Origin: Austropuccinia psidii
Taxonomy: Eukaryota; Basidiomycota; Pucciniomycetes; Pucciniales; Sphaerophragmiaceae
Direction of reading: 5' to 3'
Assembly: GCA_023105745.1 (NCBI GenBank)
Contig: JALGQZ010000001.1
Coordinates: forward strand, 47,553,662 to 47,617,661
DNA length: 64,000 nucleotides
How positions within the stretch are numbered: the stretch's first letter is position 1; each line of letters begins with the position of its first letter. The notes under the pieces are model-generated. The model ran no database searches and had not been told where the DNA came from. It saw nothing but the letters and a program-made list of their open reading frames with translations. Below are positions 10,085 to 23,274 of the stretch, piece by piece. Position numbers and translations under genes: made by a program.

Positions 10085-13000
10085 AGGAATCTTTTAATTT
10101 CTTTGGGCCTTTTATGTTATTGAAATTAAGGGTTGATACTAGCACCAAGTCTCCTAGTTTGAAATCAGGTGGCTTATGACTTTTATCCCATCTTTCTTTT
10201 GCATATTTGAAATAGTCTTGCATAAATCTGTTTGCATGGTGTCTTGCCTTGTCAAGCATTACCTTAAAGCTGCTTGCACTTGGATGTATATCCACTAAGT
10301 CCTTTTTAAGGGTATCATAAGGAAGTCTTGGATTCCAACCTTTCTCTAGCATTGCTGGTTTTTTGCCAGTAGAAGAATGGATTGATTTTTTATATGCCAG
10401 TTCAAGAGCTGGTATTAGTGTACACCAATCATGGGTAAAACCATCAGAATCTTTGAATTCTAGCCCATGGGCACAGAATCTTCTGATCATTTCCTCTAAG
10501 GTCTGTATCATTCTTTCTTCTAAACCATCAGTTTGAGGATGGTAAGCTGTTGAGAATTATAACTTTGTCCCAAACAAGTTATGGAGATTTGTCCATAATG
10601 CTGAAGTGAACTTTGGGTCTCTGTCACTTATAATATTCTAGAATAAGCCTGTATGGCTAATAACTTTATTCCATATCATTATGGCTGTGTCCATAGCTGT
10701 GTCATCTTTATGATATGGTAGGAACATGGGAGTTTTTCTATACCTGTCAACCAATACTAGGCATGCATTATAGCTTCTGTCTACTCCTGGAGGTAATGCT
10801 GTTACCCAATCCATATGAACTATTTCCCAAGGGGATTTTGGTTCTCTGATTTGGATCATCATTCCAAATTTCTTTCCTGTGGCTCTGTTGGCTTTTTGAC
10901 ATCTGTCACAGGTTTGGCAGTATTCTATAACATCTTTCTTCCAATTTGGCCACCAAGAGCAGGTTTTCACCCTCTCTAGTGTTCTGTCTTCTGAAAGGTG
11001 TCCAGCTGCAACACTATCATGACACTCATGTAAAATAGTGTTTATCAGGGTTCTATCTGTTAAGGCCATAACACATGTGTGTTTTGTTCTATGGTAAAGG
11101 ATTCTATAAAGGAGGTGGAATCTTCCTTCATCATATGCCTTTTTGCATATTTCATCTAGTTTTGATGAAAGTGATGGGTCTTTGCAGTCTTTCAATAGAA
11201 GTTGGCTTAAGATATGGCAATTTTTGTCTATCTTATAGCTTTCTTTAACTTGGTTGAAGAATTCTGTGCCAATGTCTGTAACACATATTCCTTCTATATG
11301 GTGTTCTTCTTGTGGTACCCATGCTGGATTGTCAGGGGATATCTTCTAGAGCCCATCTGCTAAGACCATCTGCATTTTTATGAATATTACCAGATTTATT
11401 AACAATAGTCATATTTCCTCTATATTCTTGGATAGCAATTTGCCATCTCAGCATATGTCTATTTGGAGTTTTCATATTTAATAAAGATTTTACAGCATTA
11501 CAGTCTGTAATCACATCAAATACTGTTCCATCCAAGTAGTAATGTAATTTTTCTAAAGCTCACACTAAGCAGAGGCATTCCATTTGGCTTGCTCCATATC
11601 TTGCTTCTTTTGGCTTTATCTGTCTTGAAATAAAACAAATTGGTCCTTCCACTGGTTTATCATTGATAATTTGTGTCTGGTGTAGTGCAGCACCCAGTCC
11701 TTCTTCACAAGCATCAATGTAAAGCTTGAAGGGTAGTTTCCAATCTGGAATTAGAAGAAATGGGGCATTTGTTAAGGAATTTTTCAATTCTTCATATGCC
11801 TCAACTCTTTCTTCTGTCATTTCATAGACTGTTTGTTGGTCGCATAGCTTATACAAGGATTTAGCAATTTTTGCAAAGTACTTTATATGCTGTATATAGT
11901 AACCAGCAAATCCTAGAAATAATTGAATTTCTTTTTTTGTTTGAGGCATTGGCTTAAGTAGTACTGCTGCTACTTTATTCTTGTCTATGCCTAGACTAAG
12001 TCCAGATACAACATGTCCTAGTGCTTTTAATTCACTGTATGCAAAATAACACTTTTTCAAGGAAACTTCCATATTCACTTGGACTATTTTTTGTAGTACC
12101 CTTTCTAGTCTTGTAAGGTGATTTTCCCAAGTTTCTGAGCAAACTATGATATCATCAATATAGATAATTAACCATCCTTCTGATAATTCTTCAGGAAATA
12201 TGGTATTCATCATTCTTTGATAGTGGGAAGGTGCATTTTCTATGCCAAATGGCATTCTTAAGTATTCAAAAATTCCACAGTGGACTATTATCCTCAGTAG
12301 TTTTTTGGCATTGTCTGTTAAGACATTTTGATGAAAACCCTTTAAGGCATCCATGGCTGTGATGAATTTAGCTTGTGACAATTGTGTCAACGTCTCATGG
12401 ATCCTGGGTATTGGATACCTGTCTGGAATGGTATAGGTGTTCAGGGCTCTGAAGTCTCCTACCATCCTTGATTTTCCATTATGCCAAGTTATAATGACAG
12501 GTGTAGTGACTTCTACCTATTCATTATGTCCTACCTTTCTTAATACTCCAAGGTCCATTAATTCTTTAATGTGTACCTCTAAGGCTTCTCTATCCCTTGG
12601 ACTAGCTGGGTCAGCAGGTCTCCTTAGTAAAGGTGGGTAAGATTTTTCCACATTAAGAATTATATCCACTTCATGTCCAATTATGGCACCTAGTGGCTCT
12701 TTGTCAGTTGCAAAGCCATTTTTGTACTTAAATAAGAGGTCAATCAATTTTTCTTTCATTTTTTCTGTTAATTCTTGATTGAATTCTGCCTCTTTAAGTT
12801 GTTTAGATATAAAAAGTTCCTTTTCTGGAATTTTTTCTTCATTCTTAATAACTGTGATTTGTTTTTTGTTATTTAAGAAGCCAAACTTTTGTCTCTTGTT
12901 GTCTCCTATGGTAAAATATCTATCCTTTTGGTTAGAGATGTCTATACCATAAATTGATAAGTAGTCATTCCCAAGTATGAAGTGATTACTAGTACAGTTG

Positions 13001-14843
13001 TCCATTACTACAAACTCTACTTTTATTCTGAAACATTGTGAGGGATGAGGAAAAATTAGTGTTAAATCAATTATTCCAAGGGGCTTCATGCTCTCACTTG
13101 CACTACTAAATTTGACACCTTGTATTGGCATAAGTTTTTCTTGCCAGTCTGGGAAAATGGTTTTTAAATAACTTTTACCAACACAGGTGAAATATGCTCC
13201 TGTATCTAAGTTAACTTTTCCTTCTTGGTTATCAACCATAAAAATACTTATACTTGATTTTCCAGCTGTATATCCCATTCCTCTTGCAGGTTTGGTTCTA
13301 TACATTTTGGCATCTTGTATGTTTGTCAGGTTTGTGTCAGATGTCCCAACTTGTGGTAAGTTTGAGTTAACATCGAGTACTTCATAAATTATATCAATAT
13401 TATCAATTTGTGCATTAATTATATTGATTTCATCACTTTCAGAACTTTCTGATTATTCTGTCTCTTTTTCAGAGTCAGATTCCTCTTCTTTGTCATTGTG
13501 GTTTTCTGTTTCCACAATTTCATTAATCTTTGCCTTTTTAAGGCAATTATTGGCTAAGTGTACAATACCTCCACATTTATGGCATTTTCTTTGCTCATTA
13601 TTGTTGGATGTATTGGGCTTGAAGGATTCTTTTGATTTATCTTTTTTGATAAATGGTTTATTTGGGCTTTTAATGTCCAATTTATTCCAAGTCCTGCCAA
13701 TTTTTGTTCTTGTCACTATGTCTTCTAGTGCATTAATATACTCTTCTGTGGAGCATGGTTCTATACACCTGCTTCTTAGGGCATGTTCTAGCTCTCCTCC
13801 ACATTTCTTGAGTATTTTCATATGCACCATTTTTTGTGACATTTCTGGGTACAATGCATTAAGTCTTTCAACTTGTTTCAAGAACCAAGTTAAAGGTTTG
13901 TCTTTGTCTGGGTCAAAGAAAGAATTTTCAAATGCATTTTCTATTTTGTACCTCCAGGCATCATTAGCCCACTTGGTGATTATTTCTTGTTTCCACCAAG
14001 ACCAGGTATTTTTGCCATTTGTTTGCCTTATGCCATAATACCATCTTTTTGCAGATTTTTCAAACAATGAATGTAATCTTGCAGTGATTAATTCATCTGG
14101 TATGGCATAATCTTCTTGTATCATGTCAATTGTTTTGATAAAAGACATGTGGTCATATTCACCTTCTCCTGTGAATGTTGGCCATTCTTTCAATTGAGGT
14201 GCTTCCTTCATTGAGACTTGGTTATTGTCTTGGTGACTCAAGTCTGTTATGAATGGATTTTTTAATTCCTCTTTTGGTTTAACAGGGCTTCTTATGTGAG
14301 AAAATGGTGTTGATAACTTTGGCATATTTAAGTTAGCCTCATTATTTTTATCCATTTTTTCAGTAATAAGCCTTATTTCACTTTGAATGTCATCTTTCAG
14401 ATGCATTCTTGCTTCATCACTCTTTTCCACATGGTCCAAAAGTAATTTTTGGTGTGATGAAGTTTTTGCTTCAAATTTTTCTACAGAAATACTTAATTTG
14501 TTTAATTTTTCTGTAAGATTGTCAATACTCACATCATAATTGATTGTCAAAGTTTTTTCTTTGATATCACTTATGTATTTGTACAACTCTTGTTGTCCTT
14601 GTATTACTTTCTGAGTTTTGTCAATTGATACTTTTGGTTTATTATTTTCAATCATAAATTTTATGTTATCAATTTCTTTCTTATTTTGTGCAACAAGTTT
14701 TGTTAAAGATGATAAGCTATTATTTATTTCTTGGAAAGATAATAAACTATTTTTAATGTCTTGCAGAGGTAAAATACTATTTTTAAGCTCTGTTAAAGTA
14801 TTTACAACATCAGGAGACAAGGTTATTTCTTTGGGAAATGGGG
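10085..14843 (-). pseudogene. gag-pol of Ty3 element B (gag core to integrase), heavily mutated
   Basis: Read on the minus strand from 14843. The N-terminal coiled coil (Leu/Ile/Lys/Asn-rich) is followed by the gag core (WPTFTGEGEYDH), a CCHC knuckle (CHKCGGIVHLANNC, about 13590-13545), protease DTG, RT with YIDD (12162-12151), RNase H, and integrase (CDRCQ, HMDWVTALP, SDRDPKF). Stops fall at about 13453, 12515, 11558, 10637 and 10555, and one frameshift lies between 11332 and 11195. Otherwise a single frame runs through gag and pol. At 10085 the protein is cut in the integrase C-terminus (KGPKKLKDS) by the 3' LTR of element A; the rest lies left of the window. Element C interrupts the 5' side at 14843. 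Confidence 0.92.
14839..14843. other. Target-site duplication of element C, left copy
   Basis: tgggg directly precedes the first LTR base (14844). The matching tgggg follows the last LTR base at 24041-24045. Confidence 0.9.
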
Positions 14844-15609
14844 TGTAACAGCCATCCATCCGGGGTAAGGGTATTCATTCACATACTCACTCAAACACCT
14901 CAAATCAGCAGATCCAGCATTGGCAATCAGAATTCAGTTTCAGCAATCTTCATTCTGAAACATGCATACAGCTTGGTACCTCAATACAGCCTGTCAATAC
15001 CTGTACAGGTTGGATTCACCCAATAAAGTTTCAATACACCAGCATGAAACTGTATGATCACTCAAATACACCACACCTCTTGTACAGGTTCTGTACATCT
15101 GTACAGGACCTGTATTGGCCAGACTCAATTCAATAATTCAATCCTCTCATGAAAATTCTTCCTCTGGACCAGGGCTGGTGTTTCTCACATATATCAGCCC
15201 CTCTTTCTCCCCCCTGGGGACTTTTCCCCAGTCAATTAATTTAGTTTATTTATTATTTCATAATTATTCTTATCCTTATTTTGGGTATTATAATTATTTA
15301 ATTTTAAGTTAGTCTTTGCATTTCTCTCTTTGCCTGTACAGTATGAGCTGGGTGGCCATGTCCTTATTAACCCTTCTCTGTCCATTCTGACAGGTTGAAA
15401 CAGTGGACTTGGACTTGTTTGTGGTTGGCTCTTCTATTTCTTACTCTTATTTCTTTGTTGCTGCTTTTCCCATATCTTTTCTTATAGTAATTCATTCCTT
15501 ACACTCTTAAGTGTATTCAATCCCTTCTTACCATATGTTGAGCCCTCCATAAGTGAGTCCCAGTTTACTGAGTGCCAGGCCCTCTTCACTTTGAAGAGCC
15601 CCTGTGATA
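14844..15609 (+). repeat. 5' LTR of element C (766 bp)
   Basis: Runs from tgtaacagccatcc to tgtgata; the 3' copy ends tgtgaca, so the terminal dinucleotide has one substitution here. It is followed by ttaaattaatt, which does not look like a usual TGG-type primer site. Confidence 0.93.
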
Positions 15610-16342
15610 TTAAATTAATTAACTCATATTTGATTCTTTATTTTAATTAATTTATATTCATTTCCTCTCATTCATCAATTATGATCTTTTTTATGACTTA
15701 ATGATCTTTAATGATTATGATTTTCTCTCTCATCAATTTCATCTCATTCATTTCATTCATATGAAATTGATTCTTTCTTCTTTCTTAATCATTTCTGACC
15801 ATTTCATTCACTTCATTCCATTTTATCAAATAAAATGTTTTCTGTGTTCTTATTCAGGTTCTTTTAGGAGTTATTGGTTGGTTTAATTGATTGGATTATT
15901 CATTGGGATTCATTGGGTTTATTGATTCAGCAATTCAGGATTTTTCATTGGATTGGATTGATTGACTTTGAATTCTCAAGATTACTCTATTGATCCTCAA
16001 GAATTGATTTTGATTATTGACTGATTTTGACTCATCAAGATATTGAATTGATTTCTGAAGATTTTAAATTGATTGATTGATTCCTCAAGACCTTGATTTA
16101 ATATTGAATACACTGATTTATTGATTGATTAATTATTGATTTATTGTTGATTTACTCAAGATTTTGATATTTGATTTGAATTGATTGTTGATTGTTTGAT
16201 TTGATTTGACTGTTGACTGAATTTGATTCCTCAAGATTCCAATTGATTCCTCAAGATTCATCAAGATTTTAATTGTGATTGATTTGGCCCAGTTATGATT
16301 ATTATTCTCATACCATCAAGTTTTACTTCATTTTTATTCAAA
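15610..16342 (+). other. Leader of element C
   Basis: Untranslated leader between the 5' LTR and gag. From 15860 to 16290 it is low-complexity, built from gattga, ttgattt and caagatt words. I see no supported gene. Confidence 0.7.
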
Positions 16343-17703
16343 ATGTCAGTTCAGCATAGTCCCCCAGCCAAAAATACTAGATCCCAAAGAATTCAAGCTG
16401 TTCTCACTCCTACAGCAAGGGCTCCTCTTTACCGCACACCATGAGTTCATCAACTGAGTGCAAATTTGGACAGATGACCACCAATGGAAGGAGCAGCACC
16501 CTCAAGAAGAGGTGGAATGAAATCTAGAAGATCAAGATCCTTTTCTGTACTTTTGGGTGGCTACCCTGGCATTTCTGAAGGTGCAAGAGCAAGACAAGGG
16601 GAAGTTGAAGATGAAGAGGGGGAAGAGTCTGTGGAAGAGGAAGATTCTGGGGAAACTGAAGTGGAAGATGCCTTGGAAAATGCTCCAGAGGTTCCTCAGG
16701 GCTCTAATCTAGCCCTTTCTAGTCAACCTCTTGTCTCTCAAACTGATCCAAGTCTCCTCAAGATGATGGAGCAGATGACTCAATTCATGGGGCAACTCAC
16801 TCAAGCAGTTGCTCCCAGGGACAATTCTAAGGCCCCTGCTTTGAAGACTTCATCCATGAAGGCACCTGATTCTTTTGATGGTACTCAAGCTGATAAATTG
16901 AGAGGATTTATCCAATCCTGTCAATTACTCTTTCATAATGATCCAGCAAATTCCTTCTCTGACAGGAAGAAAGTTCTTTACTCAACTTCTTTTATCACTG
17001 GTAGAGCTGGAAAGTGGATTGAACCCTATCTCTCAAATATTTCCAATGAAGACCCTTCCTACCTCCTCAATAATTGGCCATTATTTGAATCTCAATTATT
17101 CACTCTGTTTGGTGACCCCAATGAAGTCAGGAAAGCTGAACAAGAGTTGTACAATTTGAGGATGAAGGAAAGTGGTCATGTTTCCTTGTATATTGCTGAT
17201 TTCAGAAGCCTAATGTCAAGAATTGGAGATTGGGGTGAAAGAGCTTATATCCATGTGTACAGAAGAGGATTGGAATCAAGATTATTGGATCAGTTGGTTC
17301 TCACCCTGGAACTTTTGATACTCTTCAAGAACTTATGGATGTCACTTTAGAGTTAGACACAAGGTATCATGAGAGGCAAAAAGAAAAGGGTGGAAATCAA
17401 GAGGAGAAGCCTCCAGTCATTGGATCCAATCAATCTAGGCCTCCTCAAAACACATCTTCAAAGAGGCCTCACCAGAAGAAGAACAAGAAGGGCAAGCAAT
17501 TTCAATCTTCAAAGGACAAGCCCCATGCTGCTCTGCTCAATAAGGACAATAAATTAATCGGTTCTGAAAAGGAGAGGAGGATCAAAGAGGGGCTGTGTAC
17601 CTATTGTGGTGGGAAGCACCCAATTGAAAAATGCTTCAAGAGACCTCAGAACAAGCCTGGGACATCATCAAGAGGCTTCCCTAGCAAGAAGGGAAAAGCC
17701 TGA
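16343..17703 (+). pseudogene. gag of element C, broken
   Basis: The ATG at 16343 (MSVQHSPPAKNTRS) fits the family start. TGA stops follow in frame before the MEGAAPSRRGG segment at 16484. From 16484 to 17350 the frame encodes an acidic stretch, then the capsid-like core (SFDGTQADKLRGFIQSC, SFITGRAGKW, LFGDPNEVRKAEQEL). A frameshift near 17300-17340 moves the reading to 17335-17703, a lysine-rich tail with a zinc knuckle (CTYCGGKHPIEKC, CX2CX3HX4C). gag packages the element RNA. I recall this family from Austropuccinia psidii; that is memory, not a search. Confidence 0.9.
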
Positions 17704-17717
17704 GTGGGGATCATGAT

Positions 17718-20225
17718 GTGTTCAATGGTTCTCACTTATTTCCTTCAAGAGCACAATTGTGCACTCTGAATACTAGTGTCAAGAAATCTTTAAATTTTCT
17801 TAGTTTCTCTTCTGTCTCTGATATTTTTTATAGTATTCTCATTGATTCGGGTGCTACAAACTCTTTTATTGCAAAGAATTTTGTTCTCAAGTACTCATTG
17901 ACTCTGTCAGAGCTCCCTGAAAAGATTCCTCTTTTCATTATGGATTCTAATGAATCCCCTGCCTTGTTCATCACCCATTATACCAAGTGGGTAGTTGACT
18001 TGCCTTCCTTCCCAAGCTTTGAATGGGACTTTTTTATCATAGATTCACCCAAGGGAGAAGACCTGATATTGGTCTATGATTTCCTTTACCATTTTAATCC
18101 CATTATTGATTGGAAAAATGGATTCATCACCTATGATTCTCGTCATAAGGATTCTAGTGGAATTATTCCTTCTACTAGTAATGACATGGCCACTGCTGTC
18201 AACAGTGTTGCTCTGGTTGGTGAACTTAAGACACCTTCCCTTCCTTCTTCTGTCCATACCCCCTCCATCATTCCCTCTCATTCATTACTTCCATTAAGAG
18301 ATGAAGTATTCAAAGAGATAAAGGATGTTGGAGAAGATGTTTCCATATCTTCACTTCATCTCTTTCAAGGGGATATGGACCTTCCTCCCTTATCTTTTCA
18401 TGCCTCCCTGGAGGAGCAGTGGGATGAGAAGGAAGAGCCAGAAGAAATTGAAACTGTGTTGAAGGTAGTCCCTCCTGCTTATCACCAATATTTGGATGTA
18501 TTCTCCAAGGTGAAAGCAGAGAAACTTCCTCCACACCGCGCCTGTGATCACCATATTGAATTGGAGGGTCTTCTACCTCCAATTGGTGTTATCTACTAAT
18601 TATCAAATCAAGAGTCAGAAACACTACGGGCCTACATTTCAGAGAATGTAGAGAAAGGTTTCATTAGACCAAGCTCCTCTTCAACAGGAGCACCTGTCCT
18701 TTTTGTTAAGAAAAAGGATGGAGGTCTTTGTTTGTGTGTTGACTACCGCAAACTCAATGCTGTTACTAGGAAGAACAGGTATCCTGTTCCTCCTATGAAC
18801 CAGCTCCTTACCATATTCAACGGTTCCACTATCTTCTCCAAGATAGATTTGCCTGGTGCATATAACCTTCTGAGAATCAAAGAGGGGGATGAGCACTTAA
18901 CTGCCTTTAGAACCAAATATGGTAGTTATGAGTATTTGGTCATGCCATTTGGTTTGACCAATGCTCCTGCTTCTTTCCAGAATCTAGTAAATGATATCTT
19001 TGCAGACTTCTTGGATGTGTTTTTTGTGGTTTATTTAGATGATATTATGGTCTTTTCCAGTTCTGAGGAGGAACATGTCAAACATGTGACCTCTGTTCTC
19101 CAAAGACTGAGAGACAATAATTTGTTTTCCAAAGCCTCCAAGTGTGTATTCCATCCCGCAAGTGTGGAATACTTGGGCTATGTTGTTTCAAGTGATGGCC
19201 TCAAGATGGATTCTTCAAAAGTTCAGCAAATCCTCAATTGGCCTCAGCCCAAAAACATCAAGGCCCTTCAATCTTTTCTTGGCTTTGCCAATTTTTATCA
19301 TTGTTTCATTAAAAATTATTCCAAAAAAATCACTTCTCTCACTTCCCTTCTCAAAAGAGATTCTCCCTTTATCTTCAACGAGGAAGCTCTTAGTCAGTTT
19401 CAAGCACTCAAAGAAGCTTTCACCTCTGCTCCTATCTTATCCCATTTCAATCCATCTCTACCCACTATTGTAGAGACTGATGCTTCTGATTATGCATTGG
19501 GCACCATACTGAGTCAGTTGAATGACTCAGGAAAGCACCCCATTGCATTTGATAGTCACAAGCTTCTCCCTGCTGAGCTGAACTATGAAATTCACGACAA
19601 GGAACTCCTTGGCATAGTTTGGGCTCTCAAGCGCTGGAGAGCATTTCTTCTTTCTCTTTCCAATCCTTTTGAGGTCTTGACAGACCATTCCTCCTTGCAG
19701 TATTTCATGTCTTCCAAATTTCTTAACCGTCGTCAGGCCTGTTGGGCTGAATTTCTCTCAGAATTTCATTTCACTATCACTTACCACCCAGGCAGGCTGG
19801 CCACTTTACCAGATGCCTTGTCACGTCGGGACGACGTGTACCCAGAGAGGGGGGTGGACTTCATCAGCAAGAATCCTCAAAATTTTCATCAAGTACTTAA
19901 ACAAGATGAAATTCAAGAGTCAAGATTCTTCTCAATAAAAGTGGAAATTTTCTCAGATTTAGTTGACAAGATTCAAAAAGAAGTTTGGCAAGACAAAGAC
20001 TATAAAGAAATACTCAAGCAACTAGCAAGAGGTGAATCAGTTCCAGATTATTCGCTTGAACCTCAAGCCAAGTTGTTATTATTCAAAGATAGAGTGGTAA
20101 TCCCAATCAATGAAGAACTTCAACTCAATATTCTTCAAAAGCGTCATGACTCACCTTTGGCTGGCCATCCTGGCCAGGAGAAGACCCTCAAGCTCATCAT
20201 AAGGGATTTTCTTGGGCTGGCATGA
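17718..20225 (+). pseudogene. pol of element C: protease, RT, RNase H
   Basis: The frame encodes a retropepsin with DSG (IDSGATNSF), an RT palm with YLDD (19032-19043), RNase H (TDASDYALGTILSQ; TDHSSLQYF) and the start of the integrase zinc region (HDSPLAGHPGQEKT). One in-frame stop lies at 18597-18599, before the RT core. The frame differs from the gag tail and stays open upstream across the gag stop (from about 17694). Expression by frameshifting is therefore possible, but it cannot be shown from one damaged copy. The frame ends at 20225 through an indel near 20210; integrase continues in the frame starting at 20222. Confidence 0.92.
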
Positions 20226-21418
20226 ATCAATTCATCAAGGACTATGTGTCCTCATGTCAGCAATGTTCAAGAAACAAGAACATTCATCACAAGAAGTTTG
20301 GACTACTCAAGCCTCTTCAAATTCCATCTGGTTCTTGGAATTCCTTATCAATGGACTTTATCACTCAATTGCCCTTGTCAAACAACTTTGACTCAATTCT
20401 AGTAGTTGTGGACAGGTTCTCAAAAATGGCAATCTTCATTCCAACTTATGGAACAATCACTGCTCTGGACTTAGCTCAAATCTTCATTAGTCATGTATTT
20501 TCCAAGCATGGCCTTCCAGTCAGTATTGTCAGTGATAGAGGATCTTCATTTGTTTCATCATTTTGGACTCAACTATGTCAGCATCTAAAGTTATCAAGAA
20601 ATCTTTCAACTTCTTTTCATCCTGAAACAGATGGACAGACAGAGAGGGTAAATCAGATTCTAGAACAGTATCTTTGGATGTATGTCAGCTATCATCAAGA
20701 TGACTGGTACACCTGGCTCCCTCTGGCTGAATTTGCCTATAATAAGTCAGAACACTCATCAACAAAGCAATCACCTTTTTTCACCATTTATGGAAGAAAT
20801 CCCAGCTTTGACTCAATCCATATTTCTCAAGATACACCTGCTGGAAAGATATCAACAAAACTCCAATCAGTGCAGCAAGTTGTCAAAGAAGAATTAGAGT
20901 CAGCAATAAGGAGATTCAAGAAGTATGAAGATAGAAATAGAGCAATTCAACCTGATCTCCAACCTGGGGACAAAGTATGGCTAGCTTCCAAGAACATCAA
21001 GACAACAAGACCCACCAAGAAATTATCAGAAAGATGCTTGGGACCTTTTGAAGTTCTGAAGAAGATTGGCAGTCATGCATATCACCTCAAGTTGCCTCAG
21101 CAATGGAAGACAGTTCACCCTGTATTCCATGTGTCCTCATTAGAACCAGTCAAGCATTCAACTATCCCAAATAGTCATCAATTGCCACCACCACCAGTTT
21201 TAGTGGAGGAGCAAGAAGAATGGGAAGTGGCTCAGGTTCTGGACTCAAAACTCAAAAGAGGTAAATTATGGTATCTTGTAGAGTGGAAAGGATTCAGTGA
21301 AGACCCAGAAAGAACCACTTGGGAACCAGCTTCCAACCTTACCAACTCACCAGACCTTGTAAAGGATTTCCATTCATTATATCCAGACAAGCCTGGTCCA
21401 AATACCTCAAGAGTTTGA
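20222..21418 (+). pseudogene. pol of element C: integrase and chromodomain
   Basis: 398 residues. The zinc domain half CxxC (CQQCSRN) is followed by the catalytic core with all three acidic residues visible (SMDFITQLP, SDRGSSF, TDGQTERVNQ), then the GPF/Y-type module (RCLGPFEVLKKI). The C-terminal chromodomain reads EWEVAQVLDSK...LVEWKGFS-EDPERTTWEP. Chromodomains on such integrases can direct insertion to heterochromatin by reading histone marks (known for chromoviruses). This half is open to its natural stop; only the junction with the upstream frame is broken. Confidence 0.94.
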
Positions 21419-21920
21419 TTATGGTGCTTGGTGGGGAGAAGAAGTTATGAAAGTAAGTTCCTCTCCTGGCATGCACCTTTAAGGGGGTATTCTACCCATA
21501 TGTTGTTGTAAGCATCACCTTGGCCACTTTGTGAGCACTTGTCAATTCTTTGGACAGGTTCAGGAAGCATACAACATCAATACCCTCCATTTGGACCTTA
21601 CAAGATATGGCCAAATGTTTTCTTTCTTTCTCTTTTTCTTTTCTTTTATTTATCATTTCGTTTATGCCAATCATCATAATTCAAGACATTCATTACTTCA
21701 AGTCATTTACGGCAATTCATTTCAGAAGTTATTGATGGCAATTCATGTCAGAAGTCATTTATGGAAAATTATTTCAGTTTTATGGTGCTTGGTGGGGAGT
21801 GGAAGTTATGAAAGTAAGTTCCATCTCCTGGTATGCATCCCTGAGGGTTCTACTTCTTGTAAAACATTACCTTGGCCACTCTGTGAGCATCAAATGCTTG
21901 GTTTTCATTTTTCAGACACT
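21418..21920 (+). repeat. Direct repeat (~140 bp, offset 361 bp) in element C
   Basis: tatggtgcttggtgggga and the following ~130 bases, including gaagttatgaaagtaagttc and accttggccac, occur at about 21420-21560 and again at 21780-21920 with moderate divergence. Confidence 0.8.
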
Positions 21921-23274
21921 TCTTGGCCAGAATCAAGTAACTCACCACAAGGAGGACCAGCCATCAGGATTTTTCTTTATTTCTTTTCTTTACTCTCATT
22001 TTCTCTTATTCTTTTATTTCTTTCTTTCTTTACTTGTATAATTTTCTTTCTTTTATTTCTTTAAAGCAGCAGCATCCCCTCCCCAAATCATGTATTGGGA
22101 GGTTCCATTATCTTTTTTTTATTTTTATTTTTTAGTAGTTATAAGAGTGGGGATGGAAGCCAAACCAAACACAAACAAGAAAAAGGAAAACTAGCTTCTC
22201 TACCCAATCATCAAAAGTTCATTGGAAGTCATTATTAGGTTCATCTTAATACCAGTCAAATTTGGGAATGCAGAAGCAGAAGACTCAAGATGTCCAAATC
22301 AGTCCATTTCAATACAAATGAAATTGACCTCAAGAATGGGGCCATAACTCATTTATGGCCCCCCCTCAAAGCCTCGAGAATGAAGGTTCAAAGCCCCTTT
22401 CGGGCTGCATTCATCACTGTGGGCCTCCCCTGCATCTTTGGGGAGGCCATGATCTTGGTGACCCTGGACCCCATCAATGGGTCCAGGCCATAAAGGTGGG
22501 TGTCTTGGACTCTGGGCCAATTTATGGTCCCCATCAAATTTGGGCCCAGGGGGTCCATTTTAGTCCTGGGGTCCTCCAATAGCCCCCACGGACTGTAGAC
22601 CATGGTGTATGGCCCACGGACCGTGGACTGTAGGACCCCAAAGACAAGAAAAAGGCCAATATGGCCATATGTCATAAAAACACCATCAAGCCCAAAAAGA
22701 CCCAAAATGGCCAAAAATGGCCATAAATCATGGAATCACCAAAATCAACAAACCCCCAAAAAGGCCCAAAAGGCCATTAAAATCAAAAATATCAAGATTC
22801 ATCAGGGAAGAGGCCACAGCCCAAAAAACACTTTTGAGGGCTGTTTAAGGCCATTTCCATGGTTAATGGGGACAAGACCCCTTGGAGGAAAATTTTCATG
22901 ATTTCATTTGGATTAAGCCTTGCCCAATGAGTACACTTCATATACTCATTGGGCATCATTTCTTGAGCACAAGAGCTCAGTGGCCATCATTTTGGGATAT
23001 ATCCCAAGGCCATAGTCCAAGGTCAAGATGGATTGAATCAGAAGCAAGGAAAAGCATATTTCGAAGTGGGATACTTACTCAAAACTTGAAAGAAGGGGGG
23101 AATCAATTTAAATTGACAGAGAAGAATTGAAGAAGAATTTTTCGGGATAATGGTCAAGAGGAAAAGAAATTTGAAAGAAATTTTTTGAAGAAAATGTGGG
23201 GATATTGAGATGCCACTCAACAGTGGCAGGGTATTATGGTGTTCAGGAGCCCACCAGTTTCAAGAGGGGGATAC
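21419..23274 (+). other. Long 3' noncoding region of element C
   Basis: About 1.86 kb between the chromodomain stop and the 3' LTR. It holds a ~140-bp direct repeat (21418-21560 and 21779-21920), T-rich runs, a GC-rich part with a perfect hairpin (CCTGGACCC 22463-22471, GGGTCCAGG 22479-22487), ccacgg-a-ccgtgg near 22613-22625, repeated ggccat/atggcc words at 22650-22800, and the polypurine tract aagagggggata before the LTR. ORFs here lack protein-like features. Confidence 0.75.

Noticed and set aside
22290..23130. Several 65-100 codon frames in C's 3' noncoding region
   Set aside because: They overlap on both strands, lack motifs, and lie in a GC-rich repeat-laden stretch.
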